Assembly: GCF_042658365.1 (NCBI RefSeq)
Contig: NZ_JBHSQC010000015.1
Strand: one strand, 5' to 3'
Length of the DNA: 64,000 bases
Source: Carnobacterium_A antarcticum
GTDB lineage: Bacteria; Bacillota; Bacilli; Lactobacillales; Carnobacteriaceae
Both the position numbers and the translations under genes were made by a program. The notes beneath the pieces were generated by a model, which worked only from the letters and a program-made list of their open reading frames with translations, did not search any database and was not told where the DNA came from. Positions 1 through 8,538 of the stretch are shown in pieces. Each line of letters opens with the position of its first letter. Within the stretch, counting starts at the first letter, position 1.

Positions 1-333
1 GCCGTTATTTACATCAATGTAAACAAAGACATTTTAATGGAACGTTTAACTGGACGGATTATCTGTCGTACATGTGGTGCAACTTATCATAAAACCAATA
101 AGCCGCCAAAAGTGGCTGGTACATGTGATCGTTGTGGCGGACATGATTTCTATCAAAGAGAAGACGATAAACCTGAAACCGTTGAAAACCGAATTGCTAT
201 TAACCTTGAATTAACAAACACTCTGTTAGACTTTTATACAAAACGTTCTGTTTTGCATACTGTCAATGGCGAGGACGATGTTCAAGACGTGTTCAAAGAT
301 ATTCAAGAAATTATTGCTGATACTAAAAAGTAA
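1..333 (+). CDS. adk: Adenylate kinase, C-terminal part (5' end outside window)
   Basis: Adenylate kinase interconverts ATP+AMP and 2 ADP in the cytoplasm. The frame is open from base 1, and the window cuts the gene upstream, so the nucleotide-binding N-terminus is absent. The visible part has the RLTGRIICRTCG lid region and a four-cysteine lid zinc site (CRTCG then CDRCGG), typical of Gram-positive adenylate kinases, followed by FYQREDDKPETV. An internal ATG at 37 is not the true start. The gene precedes infA, as in most Firmicutes, where secY lies further upstream. Identification is secure. Confidence 0.96.
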   Translation, partial: AVIYINVNKDILMERLTGRIICRTCGATYHKTNKPPKVAGTCDRCGGHDFYQREDDKPETVENRIAINLELTNTLLDFYTKRSVLHTVNGEDDVQDVFKDIQEIIADTKK

Positions 334-424
334 GGCGAAAATTGAGTCTGTTCTTTTGATCCGTTTATGATACCTGCTCTATATTGAAGTTGTTAAGTAA
401 GCAAAGCGATAGTCTGCAGTAGGC

Positions 425-453
425 TTGTTACTATGTTAAGTTTGTGTTATAAT
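425..453 (+). promoter_or_regulatory. Promoter upstream of infA
   Basis: TTGTTA (425–430), a 17-base spacer, then TATAAT (448–453). It lies between adk and infA and gives infA and the downstream ribosomal genes their own start, with a leader of about 125 nt. The leader contains a small inverted repeat around 523–544 of unknown role. Confidence 0.7.
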
Positions 454-586
454 GTGCCAGGTGTTGAATTTTCAACTCTGTTATGTTGTGTAACAATTAA
501 TAGGTTAAAAAAACAGAAGGTGAGGGCTATGGCGCTCACTGTTTATCGCGTTTAAGATGCGAAACACTTTAAAGGAGGTACGAGGC

Positions 587-805
587 GTGGCGAAAGACGA
601 TGTCATTGAAATTGAAGGAACAGTCGTTGAAACTTTGCCGAATGCAATGTTTAAAGTCGAACTTGAAAATGGCCATATTGTATTGGCACACGTTTCAGGC
701 AAAATCCGTATGCACTACATTAGAATTCTACCTGGAGACAAAGTTACAGTTGAGTTGTCCCCATACGATCTAACACGTGGTCGCATCACATATCGCTTTA
801 AATAA
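587..805 (+). CDS. infA: Translation initiation factor IF-1
   Basis: IF-1 binds the 30S A site during initiation. The 72-residue product begins MAKDDVIEIEGTVVE and ends TRGRITYRFK, the full family length, as one S1/OB fold. I chose GTG at 587 because an AAAGGAGG site sits at 570–577 at proper distance. An in-frame ATG at 557 would add ten residues not found in the family. It is followed by rpmJ after 35 bases. Confidence 0.97.
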   Translation: MAKDDVIEIEGTVVETLPNAMFKVELENGHIVLAHVSGKIRMHYIRILPGDKVTVELSPYDLTRGRITYRFK

Positions 806-840
806 TTGTACTCCGTCAATTAAAATGGGAGGTATAGTTC

Positions 841-954
841 ATGAAAGTAAGACCATCAGTTAAGAAAATTTGTGACAAATGCAAAGTTATCCGTCGTAAC
901 GGACGTGTTATGGTGATTTGTGAAAATCCAAAACATAAACAACGTCAAGGATAA
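841..954 (+). CDS. rpmJ: 50S ribosomal protein L36
   Basis: A 37-residue protein, MKVRPSVKKICDKCKVIRR to KHKQRQG. It has the C-x2-C…C-x4-H zinc site (CDKC, CENPKH) of the zinc-binding L36 type. GGGAGGT precedes the ATG. It lies in its usual place between infA and rpsM. Confidence 0.97.
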   Translation: MKVRPSVKKICDKCKVIRRNGRVMVICENPKHKQRQG

Positions 955-984
955 TGATTTAAACTATTAGGAGGTGTAATTGAA

Positions 985-1350
985 ATGGCTCGTATTGCTG
1001 GTGTAGATATTCCGCGTGATAAACGTGTAGTAATTTCTCTAACATATATTTTTGGAATCGGTAAAACAACAGCTCAAAAAGTTTTGAAAGCTGCTGACGT
1101 TTCTGAAGAAATTCGTGTAAATGACTTAACAAATGATCAATTAGATGCTATTCGTGCAGAAATTGACAAATTAAAAATTGAAGGTGACCTTCGTCGTGAA
1201 GTAAGCCAAAACATCAAACGTTTGCTTGAAATTGGTTCATATAGAGGCATGCGTCACCGCCGTGGTTTACCAGTTCGTGGACAAAACACGAAAAACAACG
1301 CGCGTACTCGTAAAGGCCCGTCTAAATCAATTGCAGGTAAGAAAAAATAA
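985..1350 (+). CDS. rpsM: 30S ribosomal protein S13
   Basis: The 121-residue product starts MARIAGVDIPRDKRV and carries the helix-two-turn-helix region (GIGKTTAQKVL) and a basic tail GQNTKNNARTRKG. S13 sits in the 30S head and contacts P-site tRNA and S19. Length is normal. AGGAGGTG lies upstream. Cotranscribed with rpmJ, rpsK and rpoA by spacing. Confidence 0.98.
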   Translation: MARIAGVDIPRDKRVVISLTYIFGIGKTTAQKVLKAADVSEEIRVNDLTNDQLDAIRAEIDKLKIEGDLRREVSQNIKRLLEIGSYRGMRHRRGLPVRGQNTKNNARTRKGPSKSIAGKKK

Positions 1351-1375
1351 TAATTAAGTAAGGAGGTCAACCTTC

Positions 1376-1762
1376 ATGGTAAAAAAAGTTGTACGTAAAC
1401 GCCGTGTGAAAAAAAATATCGAAAGTGGGGTTGCTCACATTCGCTCTACTTTTAACAACACTATTGTAATGATCACAGATGTTCATGGAAATGCTATTTC
1501 ATGGTCTTCTGCAGGAGCTTTAGGCTTCCGTGGATCAAGAAAATCAACTCCATTTGCAGCTCAAATGGCCGCAGAAGCAGCCGCTAAAGTATGTATGGAA
1601 AATGGTATGAAAACTGTAGAAGTTGCCGTTAAAGGTCCTGGTTCAGGTCGTGAAGCAGCAATTCGTTCTCTACAAGCAACTGGTTTAGAAGTTACTGCTA
1701 TTCGTGACGTAACTCCTATCCCGCATAATGGATGCCGCCCTCCAAAACGCCGTCGTGTTTAA
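1376..1762 (+). CDS. rpsK: 30S ribosomal protein S11
   Basis: The 128-residue product has the S11 core HIRSTFNNTIVMITD and a C-terminus PIPHNGCRPPKRRRV. S11 is part of the 30S platform near the mRNA exit. AAGGAGG precedes the ATG. Spacing of 25 bases from rpsM is consistent with one transcript. Confidence 0.98.
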   Translation: MVKKVVRKRRVKKNIESGVAHIRSTFNNTIVMITDVHGNAISWSSAGALGFRGSRKSTPFAAQMAAEAAAKVCMENGMKTVEVAVKGPGSGREAAIRSLQATGLEVTAIRDVTPIPHNGCRPPKRRRV

Positions 1763-1835
1763 TTGAGAGCTGCTTCGTTTTGTTGCTTTGCGCTCGTTAA
1801 CATGAACTTCACGTTTTGAAAGGGGTATAGATAGA

Positions 1836-2780
1836 ATGATCGAAATTGAAAAACCAAGAATTGAAACGATTGAGATCAGCGATGATGCTAAGTTTGGTAA
1901 ATTCGTTGTAGAGCCACTTGAACGCGGTTATGGAACAACGCTAGGAAACTCTCTACGTCGTATCTTGTTGTCTTCTCTACCGGGAGCAGCAGTAACCACT
2001 ATTCAAATTGATGGTGTTTTACACGAGTTTTCAGCTGTCGATGGTGTACTTGAAGATGTAACGTCAATCATTTTAAACATAAAAAAACTTGCACTCAAGT
2101 TATATTCTGGTGAAGATAAAACGATTGAAATCGATGTAAAAGGTCCAGCAGTTGTCACAGCAGCTGATATCGTTTACGATAGCGATGTTGAAATCTTGAA
2201 CCCTGACTTGTACATTTGTACTGTAGCAGAAGGCGCGCGTTTCCACGTTCGCATGACAGCTAAAACGGGTAGAGGTTATGCAAGAGCTGAACACAATAAA
2301 CAAGATGATATGCCTATTGGCGTATTGCCAATCGATTCGATTTACACCCCAGTTAGTCGTGTAAACTACCAAGTAGAAAACGCACGGGTTGGTCAAAAAG
2401 ATATTTTTGATAAATTAACGCTTGATGTATGGGCAGATGGTTCTATTAGCCCGGAAGAAGCTGTTAGTCTTGCAGCTAAAATTCTAACTGAACATTTAAA
2501 TATCTTCGTGAATCTAACCGATGAAGCTCGTAAAGCTGAAATCATGGTAGAAAAAGAAGAAACGCATAAAGAAAAAATGCTTGAAATGACTATTGAAGAA
2601 CTTGATTTATCTGTACGTTCATACAACTGTTTGAAACGTGCTGGAATTAATTCTGTTCAAGAATTAACCGATAAATCAGAAGCTGAAATGATCAAAGTAC
2701 GCAATCTAGGACGTAAATCACTTGAGGAAGTTAAATTTAAGTTATCTGAACTTAATTTAAACTTACGTCAAGACGATTAG
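1836..2780 (+). CDS. rpoA: DNA-directed RNA polymerase subunit alpha
   Basis: A 314-residue alpha subunit. The N-terminal assembly domain contains EPLERGYGTTLGNSLRRILL, which dimerises and binds beta. The C-terminal domain (about residues 245–310) has SYNCLKRAGINSVQEL and the NLGRKSLEEV segment that binds UP elements and activators. RBS AAAGGGG lies upstream. Normal length. Confidence 0.98.
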   Translation: MIEIEKPRIETIEISDDAKFGKFVVEPLERGYGTTLGNSLRRILLSSLPGAAVTTIQIDGVLHEFSAVDGVLEDVTSIILNIKKLALKLYSGEDKTIEIDVKGPAVVTAADIVYDSDVEILNPDLYICTVAEGARFHVRMTAKTGRGYARAEHNKQDDMPIGVLPIDSIYTPVSRVNYQVENARVGQKDIFDKLTLDVWADGSISPEEAVSLAAKILTEHLNIFVNLTDEARKAEIMVEKEETHKEKMLEMTIEELDLSVRSYNCLKRAGINSVQELTDKSEAEMIKVRNLGRKSLEEVKFKLSELNLNLRQDD

Positions 2781-2806
2781 TACTGTACCAAGGGAGGAAA
2801 ATCAAA

Positions 2807-3187
2807 ATGGGTTACCGTAAATTAGGCCGTACAAGCTCACAACGTAAAGCAATGTTACGCGATTTAACATCTGACTTGATCATCAACGAGCGTATTGTTA
2901 CAACTGAAACACGCGCTAAAGAAATCCGTAAAACAACTGAAAAAATGATCACTTTAGGTAAAAAAGGCGACTTGCACGCACGTCGTCAAGCAGCAGCTTT
3001 TGTTCGCAATGAAGTAGCTTCTATTAAAGAAGAAGGCGAAGAAATCGTTGTTCAATCTGCTTTACAAAAACTATTTAGTGATATCGCGCCTCGTTACACT
3101 GAGCGTCAAGGTGGATACACGCGTATCATGAAAACAGAACCACGTCGCGGCGATGCTGCACCAATGGTTATTATTGAATTAGTTTAA
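2807..3187 (+). CDS. rplQ: 50S ribosomal protein L17
   Basis: The 126-residue product starts MGYRKLGRTSSQRKAMLRDL and ends GDAAPMVIIELV, the full bacterial L17. It is the last gene of this ribosomal cluster, 26 bases after rpoA, and a weak terminator follows at about 3254. Confidence 0.98.
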   Translation: MGYRKLGRTSSQRKAMLRDLTSDLIINERIVTTETRAKEIRKTTEKMITLGKKGDLHARRQAAAFVRNEVASIKEEGEEIVVQSALQKLFSDIAPRYTERQGGYTRIMKTEPRRGDAAPMVIIELV

Positions 3188-3253
3188 TCTTATAACTGGA
3201 TGGAAACTGCCGCATTGGATACGTTCAGTGTGGGAACGAAGTTGGTTGAGAAA

Positions 3254-3281
3254 ACGAAATTCAAATGAAGTTCGCTTTTTT
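3254..3281 (+). terminator. Probable terminator of the rpoA-rplQ transcript
   Basis: Imperfect stem (CGAAATTC with GAAGTTCG, one mismatch) with a 4-base loop and six Ts. Weak but correctly placed after rplQ. Confidence 0.45.
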
Positions 3282-3349
3282 GATGTAATGTAAAGAGTGT
3301 TATGATGATGGAATGAACAATTGGTTTATTCCAAGTCTAGCTCGAAACT

Positions 3350-3382
3350 TCTCTTGAATGAAAATGGGTTTCATTCAAGAGA
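3350..3382. repeat. Long perfect inverted repeat in the rplQ–ecfA1 gap
   Basis: Two 14-base arms, TCTCTTGAATGAAA (3350–3363) and its complement (3369–3382), flank a 5-base loop. A run of eight Ts follows at 3406–3413, too far away for a classical terminator. The 3188–3843 gap holds this, the palindrome at 3418 and the terminator above. I see no gene in it. Confidence 0.6.
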
Positions 3383-3417
3383 GGTAAATTCATCGAGAAA
3401 AGTGATTTTTTTTGTCT

Positions 3418-3469
3418 TAAAACAGGCAACAAATAAGTGGGTCTGTCCCCTTATTTGTTGCCTGTTTTA
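3418..3469. repeat. REP-like palindromic element
   Basis: A perfect 19-base inverted repeat (3418–3436 and 3451–3469) encloses a 14-base loop that itself contains GGG…CCC. No T run follows, so it is not an ordinary terminator. The GGGTCTGTCCCC core resembles palindromic elements mobilised by IS200-like RAYT transposases. That relation is an inference. No transposase is nearby. Confidence 0.5.
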
Positions 3470-3843
3470 GTATAAAGAATGCTATCTCTTTGCTGAATCG
3501 TGTTTGCGATCCTTAGGAGTTGAAATTTCCTCCAGAAATTTCAAGAATGTAGAATACATCTATTTCACTTGTTAACAACAAAAAAATAAAAGTAAAAATT
3601 CAACCACCATGATCACTAATAAAGAAAGAACTGTTTTCACCTATAAAATGAAAAATAAACGCAACAAGTCTGACCGGTTTAGATGTTATAAACACGTTAA
3701 AAAAGACTAATGGAGACGGCAATTTAAAAAGCAGGCATTTGAAGCGGTTACCTTGGTAACAAAGGCTTGAGCGTATTGCACCGGATCCTTTTTTTTGATA
3801 GTCTTAAGAAGACTTGAATTAAAAAGAACGCGAGGAATGTTCA

Positions 3844-4683
3844 ATGGAGAAAATCATATCGTTAAAAGATATTTCATACCAATACCATGCAACAGATACT
3901 AGATTAGCTTTGAACAACGTTTCTCTTTCCATCGAAGCTGGAGAGTGGGTCGCGATCATCGGCCATAACGGTTCGGGAAAGTCTACATTAGCCAAAACAA
4001 TCAATGGATTGATCGCTCCTGCCAGCGGAGAAGTAACCGTTGGAGGATTAGCTCTTACTGAAGAAAACATTTGGAAAATCAGAGAAATGGTCGGAATGGT
4101 TTTTCAAAACCCTGATAACCAATTCGTTGGATCAACGGTTCAAGACGATGTTGCCTTTGGTTTAGAAAACTTGGGCGTTCCAAGAGAAGAAATGATTGAA
4201 CGGGTGGCGGATGCCATTGAACGTGTAAAAATGTCTGATTTCATGGAGAAAGAACCTGCTCGTTTATCTGGTGGACAAAAGCAGCGTGTCGCGATTGCGG
4301 GTGTTGTAGCATTGCGTCCAGCTATCATCATATTAGATGAAGCGACGAGTATGCTGGATCCTCAAGGAAGACAAGAAGTTTTGGCTACGGTCAAAGCGAT
4401 CAAAGAAGAAGCTAACTTAACGGTCATTTCGATCACGCACGACATCGATGAAGCAGCCAATGCCAACCGAATTTTGGTAATGGAAAACGGCGAATTGATC
4501 CAAGAGGGAACGCCGGAAGAAATTTTTGCTTCAGGAGAAAAATTGATTCACATGGGCTTAGATTTGCCGTTTCCTGAGCGACTGAAATTAGATCTAAAAG
4601 AACGCGGCATTGATGTGCCAAGTGAGTACCTGACAGAAGAAGGGATGGTGGACTGGCTATGGACATTACTTTCGAAGAAGTAG
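3844..4683 (+). CDS. ecfA1: ECF transporter ATPase EcfA1
   Basis: ATPase of the energy-coupling factor module that drives uptake of vitamins and trace nutrients through interchangeable S components. The 279 residues contain Walker A GHNGSGKST (residues 40–48), Q-loop FQNPDNQF, signature LSGGQKQRVA and Walker B IIILDEATSMLD. The EATSMLD form is usual for EcfA1. Its end overlaps ecfA2 by 25 bases, suggesting translational coupling. The ecfA1-ecfA2-ecfT-truA order downstream of rplQ is standard in Bacilli. Confidence 0.96.
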   Translation: MEKIISLKDISYQYHATDTRLALNNVSLSIEAGEWVAIIGHNGSGKSTLAKTINGLIAPASGEVTVGGLALTEENIWKIREMVGMVFQNPDNQFVGSTVQDDVAFGLENLGVPREEMIERVADAIERVKMSDFMEKEPARLSGGQKQRVAIAGVVALRPAIIILDEATSMLDPQGRQEVLATVKAIKEEANLTVISITHDIDEAANANRILVMENGELIQEGTPEEIFASGEKLIHMGLDLPFPERLKLDLKERGIDVPSEYLTEEGMVDWLWTLLSKK

Positions 4684-5570
4684 GGTTCACTTATCAAAAA
4701 GGCACGCCTTTTGAAAACCGGGCTTTATACGCCATTGATATGACCATTAAAGAAGGCAGTTTTACAGCTTTAGTCGGCCATACCGGCAGCGGGAAATCAA
4801 CGGTGCTGCAGCACTTAAATGCACTGATGAAACCAACAGAAGGAACGGTCACGATCGGAGAACGAATAATCACACCGACGACCAATAATAAAAATTTGAA
4901 ATCGATTCGCAAACAAGTAGGTATTGTATTTCAATTCCCAGAAGCCCAATTGTTTGAAGAAACCGTTGCTAAAGATATTGCTTTTGGTCCTAAGAACTTT
5001 GGGGTTCCTGAAGCTGAAGCAATTGAATTAGCCCGAAAGATGCTGCCGTTAGTCGGTTTAGATGAAATTTTTATGGAACGGTCACCGTTTGACTTATCCG
5101 GCGGCCAAATGCGACGTGTGGCCATTGCCGGTGTATTGGCGATGGAACCGCAAGTACTGGTGCTAGACGAGCCGACTGCAGGACTAGATCCGCAAGGCAG
5201 AAGAGAAATGATGGAGATGTTTTATGATTTGCATCGTGAAAAAGGACTGACGATCGTTTTGGTGACTCACCAAATGGATGATGTAGCTAATTACGCTGAT
5301 CATATGGTTATACTTGAAAAAGGTACCGTTATTAGAGAAGGCGCACCGCAAGAGATTTTTCAAGATGGCGACTGGCTGAAGTCAAAACAATTAGGCGTAC
5401 CAGCTGCTGTTTCATTCGGACAGCTGTTACAGGCTAAATTGCCTTCGTTTAACGAACGTTTGCTGTTAACGACTAATGAACTGGCAGATGCGATTGCAGC
5501 GCAGGTGAATGCTCTAACAGCGAATGAGCGCCATCAAGAGCCTACAAGTGAAGCAGGTGAACCTAAATGA
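4659..5570 (+). CDS. ecfA2: ECF transporter ATPase EcfA2
   Basis: Second ATPase of the ECF module; it forms a heterodimer with EcfA1 beneath EcfT. It carries Walker A GHTGSGKST, Q-loop FQFPEAQLF, signature LSGGQMRRVA and Walker B VLVLDEPTAGLD. At 303 residues it is slightly longer than many relatives because of an Ala/Glu-rich C-terminal tail. It overlaps ecfA1 by 25 bases and ecfT by four (ATGA). Confidence 0.96.
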   Translation: MDITFEEVGFTYQKGTPFENRALYAIDMTIKEGSFTALVGHTGSGKSTVLQHLNALMKPTEGTVTIGERIITPTTNNKNLKSIRKQVGIVFQFPEAQLFEETVAKDIAFGPKNFGVPEAEAIELARKMLPLVGLDEIFMERSPFDLSGGQMRRVAIAGVLAMEPQVLVLDEPTAGLDPQGRREMMEMFYDLHREKGLTIVLVTHQMDDVANYADHMVILEKGTVIREGAPQEIFQDGDWLKSKQLGVPAAVSFGQLLQAKLPSFNERLLLTTNELADAIAAQVNALTANERHQEPTSEAGEPK

Positions 5571-6364
5571 TGGATAAACTGATTTTTGGCCGTTACATTC
5601 CTGGCGATTCTTGGATCCATAAACTCGATCCCAGAGCCAAGTTAATGGGCAGTATGTTCTTTATTGGAATTATCTTTCTAGCAAACAACTGGCAAACGTA
5701 TTTCTTGCTCTTTTTGTTTACCATGTTTGTGATTCAATTATCTAAAATCAAATTGAGCTTTTTCATTAATGGGGTCAAACCTCTGATTTGGCTGATTTTA
5801 TTTACGGTCATCTTGCAAGTTTTGTTTACAGGCGGCGGGACGGTCTACTTTTCTTGGGGACCGATCGTGGTTTCGCAAGAAGGACTCTTGAACGGAATAT
5901 TTATTTTCTGCCGTTTTGTCCTGATTATTTTTATGTCGACGTTATTGACGCTAACGACCATGCCGCTTTCTCTGACGGATGCTATTGAATACCTGTTGCG
6001 GCCGTTAGTGTTTTTGAAAGTGCCGGTTTATGAAATCGCACTGATGTTGTCGATTGCTTTGCGTTTTGTACCGACATTAATGGACGAAACCGAAAAGATC
6101 ATGAACGCACAGCGAGCTAGAGGAGTCGACTTTGGTGAAGGAAACGTCTTTCAGCAAATGAAAGCCATCGTTCCCTTACTGATCCCTTTATTCGTCAGTT
6201 CGTTTAACCGTGCAGAAGAATTAGCAACAGCCATGGAAGCTCGTGGTTACCAAGGTGGAGAAGGACGAACCAAGTACCGCCAATTGAAATGGGCTTCACG
6301 CGATAACCTTGTGATCATCGGCTATGGATTGCTGACTGTCGCTCTAGTCGCTTTAAGAGCCTAA
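5567..6364 (+). CDS. ecfT: ECF transporter transmembrane protein EcfT
   Basis: Integral membrane scaffold that links S components to EcfA1/EcfA2. The 265 residues begin with a conserved GRYIPGDSWIHKLDPRAKL segment, have several hydrophobic helices, and carry the two Ala-Arg-Gly coupling motifs (AQRARGVDF and AMEARGYQGG) that dock on the ATPases. The start is ATGATG; either ATG could serve. A terminator follows at 6378. Confidence 0.96.
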   Translation: MMDKLIFGRYIPGDSWIHKLDPRAKLMGSMFFIGIIFLANNWQTYFLLFLFTMFVIQLSKIKLSFFINGVKPLIWLILFTVILQVLFTGGGTVYFSWGPIVVSQEGLLNGIFIFCRFVLIIFMSTLLTLTTMPLSLTDAIEYLLRPLVFLKVPVYEIALMLSIALRFVPTLMDETEKIMNAQRARGVDFGEGNVFQQMKAIVPLLIPLFVSSFNRAEELATAMEARGYQGGEGRTKYRQLKWASRDNLVIIGYGLLTVALVALRA

Positions 6365-6377
6365 GATAAAGCAGAAT

Positions 6378-6415
6378 AAAGACTCATTCATCAGCTGTTG
6401 GAAGAGTCTTTTTTC
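6378..6415 (+). terminator. Terminator after ecfT
   Basis: Stem AAAGACTC with GAGTCTTT around an 18-base loop, followed by a T-rich run. It separates ecfT from truA. Confidence 0.6.
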
Positions 6416-6553
6416 TTTTGAAAATAAAAGGGTCTTTGTCAAATCAGTATGAGGAACGCTTAGGGAATAACATTTTCTCTAGAATACAGCCGCTTCACTT
6501 ATGAATACCCAAAACGATAGAATCAAATAAAACATTTTTAGGAGTCAATGATA

Positions 6554-7369
6554 ATGGAAACAACACGCTATAAAATCATTATTCAGTACGATGGAACCAA
6601 TTTTAGCGGCTTTCAAATCCAACCTCACGATCGAACCGTTCAAGGCGATATTGAGAAAGCTTTAAAAATCATGACCAAAGGCATCGAGATCAAAATACAA
6701 GGTTCTGGCCGGACCGATTCAGGTGTACATGCACTCGGACAAGTGATCCATTTTGATTACCCTATTCAGATGCCGATAGCAAACATGAAACGTGCGCTGA
6801 ATAGTTTAACGACGGATGAGATCGAAGTTTGTGATGTAGAAATCGTTAGCGAAGACTTTCATGCTCGCTACCTGACAACTGGGAAAAAGTACCAATACCG
6901 TGTAGACACCAATAAAGACACCAACCCTTTCAAACGGTTGTATACGAAGCACCATCAATACCCGATAAACATGGAAGCTCTGCAGCAAGCCTTAAAAGAC
7001 ATTGAAGGAACCCATGATTTTACGAGTTTTTGTGCTTCTAACAGCGGGCGGGAAAATAAAGTACGGACGGTTTACGAAGCCAGTGTGGTACAAGACGCAG
7101 CAAATGGCGAATTGATTTTTACGTTTCGCGGCAATGGTTTTCTATACAATATGGTTCGGATCTTCATCGGCACGTTATTGCAAATTGCCAACGGCAGACG
7201 CCCGGCAGACGATATGAAACGATTATTGGAAGTGAAAGACCGCAATCAAGCGGGCCCGACTGCAGCGCCTCAAGGATTGTATTTGGTAGAGGTTTATTAT
7301 GACCTAGAAGAAGCAACGAAAGGCACCGCTTTTTATACACCCGAGACTAAAAAAATGGGAGTTAACTAA
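6554..7369 (+). CDS. truA: tRNA pseudouridine(38-40) synthase TruA (housekeeping copy)
   Basis: Converts uridines 38–40 of tRNA anticodon arms to pseudouridine. The catalytic aspartate is in SGRTDSGVHA (D55 from this start), with YDGTNFSGFQ upstream and RGNGFLYNMVRI late in the protein. I prefer ATG 6554 over ATG 6548 because the AGGAGT site at 6540–6545 then has a usable spacer. A diverged second TruA lies at 20707. The stop abuts the next gene's ATG. Confidence 0.95.
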   Translation: METTRYKIIIQYDGTNFSGFQIQPHDRTVQGDIEKALKIMTKGIEIKIQGSGRTDSGVHALGQVIHFDYPIQMPIANMKRALNSLTTDEIEVCDVEIVSEDFHARYLTTGKKYQYRVDTNKDTNPFKRLYTKHHQYPINMEALQQALKDIEGTHDFTSFCASNSGRENKVRTVYEASVVQDAANGELIFTFRGNGFLYNMVRIFIGTLLQIANGRRPADDMKRLLEVKDRNQAGPTAAPQGLYLVEVYYDLEEATKGTAFYTPETKKMGVN

Positions 7370-7876
7370 ATGGACATATACATTCGAACCAGCCAATGGG
7401 CTGATTACCCGCAAATCGTAGAGATCGAAAACCAAATCTGGAATTCTACCAACACGCCGCAAGTGACCCATTATGCTTCACCAGAAGAGTATGCAGCACG
7501 ATTTCCAGTAGGGTCGCATTTAGTGGCGGTCTCCCGCATCCGAAATGAAGTGCTAGGGTTTATTGGATTTCATCGTGCTACGAGCATGGAGGCCCACCAA
7601 TGGACGTGGACGATCGATATTGGCGTCAACCCCGCTGCACAAAGTTCAGGAGTCGGAACAAAACTGCTGGATGCTGTAAAAAAACAAGCCCAAAGCGAAC
7701 AGATTCATAAACTGAGCCTTCGTGTTTTAGGAACCAACCAAAATGCGATTCGTTTTTACCAAAAAAACGGCTTTGAAATCGAAGGCATTTTGAAAGATGA
7801 ATTCTATCTCGACGGTCATTTTGTAGACGATATTTTCATGGCCTTTCCTTTAAAAAATGATACTCATTTGGTATAA
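7370..7876 (+). CDS. GNAT-family N-acetyltransferase
   Basis: A 168-residue single GNAT domain. The acetyl-CoA loop reads VNPAAQSSGVGTKLLDA, and LSLRVLGTNQNAIRFYQKNGFEIEG is the typical C-terminal half. The substrate cannot be told. Its ATG directly follows the truA stop, so it is cotranscribed and likely translationally coupled. Confidence 0.85.
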   Translation: MDIYIRTSQWADYPQIVEIENQIWNSTNTPQVTHYASPEEYAARFPVGSHLVAVSRIRNEVLGFIGFHRATSMEAHQWTWTIDIGVNPAAQSSGVGTKLLDAVKKQAQSEQIHKLSLRVLGTNQNAIRFYQKNGFEIEGILKDEFYLDGHFVDDIFMAFPLKNDTHLV

Positions 7877-7943
7877 TGACACAATTATAAAGTCAAGTGC
7901 ATAACTATAAGCGGACATAACTGAACAGTAAAGGAGTAGTTAC

Positions 7944-8387
7944 ATGAAAAAAGCACTATTGGTCTTTGTGGCGACGGCCTTCGTTTTAACAGGGTGCGGA
8001 ACAAACAAAGCTGAGGCACCTACGAATGGTACTTCAGAACAATCAAGCCAGACGAGTCAAGAAAGCTCAGCTGTCGAAAGTTCAACAACGATAGAAGAAG
8101 CAGATAAAGAAGACAGCGACATGGCTTCAATCAGCGAAGAGGAACTAGAAAACGCTGAACCAGCAACTGATATCAGTCAGTATGAAGAATTAACTTATGT
8201 GCAAGAAAAAGTAGACTTATCAGACTATGAGAGCCGCATTGTAACAGACAATCCAGGTACACGCGTGATGCTGTTTCTTGATGGCACCAAACAAGTCTAT
8301 AAAACAGTCTATGTGAAGCATAAGCAATGGCTGAAAGTAATAGATTTGCAAGCGAACAATTTAGTGATAAATGAATCAATACAGTAG
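7944..8387 (+). CDS. Small lipoprotein of unknown function
   Basis: 147 residues with a signal peptide (MKKALLVFVATAFVLTGCG), lipobox LTGC with the acyl cysteine at 18. A Ser/Glu/Thr-rich low-complexity linker (about 25–75) leads to a compact C-terminal domain (about 80–147) ending in KQWLKVIDLQANNLVINES. Expected to be anchored outside the membrane. I do not recognise the family. It precedes the strong rplM promoter. Confidence 0.75.
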   Translation: MKKALLVFVATAFVLTGCGTNKAEAPTNGTSEQSSQTSQESSAVESSTTIEEADKEDSDMASISEEELENAEPATDISQYEELTYVQEKVDLSDYESRIVTDNPGTRVMLFLDGTKQVYKTVYVKHKQWLKVIDLQANNLVINESIQ

Positions 8388-8420
8388 CCGATAAAAGTTT
8401 CAAAAAGTTAGTTAGAATGA

Positions 8421-8449
8421 TTGACAATTAGCTTTTAAAAAGGTATTAT
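8421..8449 (+). promoter_or_regulatory. rplM-rpsI promoter
   Basis: TTGACA (8421–8426), 17-base spacer, TATTAT (8444–8449): a near-consensus sigma-A promoter, as expected for a ribosomal operon. Transcription should begin near 8456. Confidence 0.85.
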
Positions 8450-8538
8450 GTTAGGTGGTATTGTTTGCCCCACATAATGAGCCCCGGAAACTTATATTGT
8501 GCAACAAACAAACAGATAAGAATATGGAGGAAAAAAAC
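8450..8538 (+). ncRNA. Candidate L13 leader (autoregulatory 5' UTR)
   Basis: The roughly 85-nt leader between promoter and rplM folds with an outer helix TTGTTTG/CAAACAA and an inner helix CACATA/TAT(T)GTG. Firmicutes carry a conserved L13 leader in this place, thought to let L13 repress its own operon. Assignment rests on position and the visible helices, not on a covariance search. Confidence 0.55.

Noticed and set aside
557..586. ATG start ten codons upstream for IF-1
   Set aside because: The Shine-Dalgarno site lies inside that stretch and IF-1 is 72 residues.
8455..8538. N-terminal extension of L13
   Set aside because: It overlaps the structured leader, has no family counterpart, and the GTG at 8539 has a perfect RBS.
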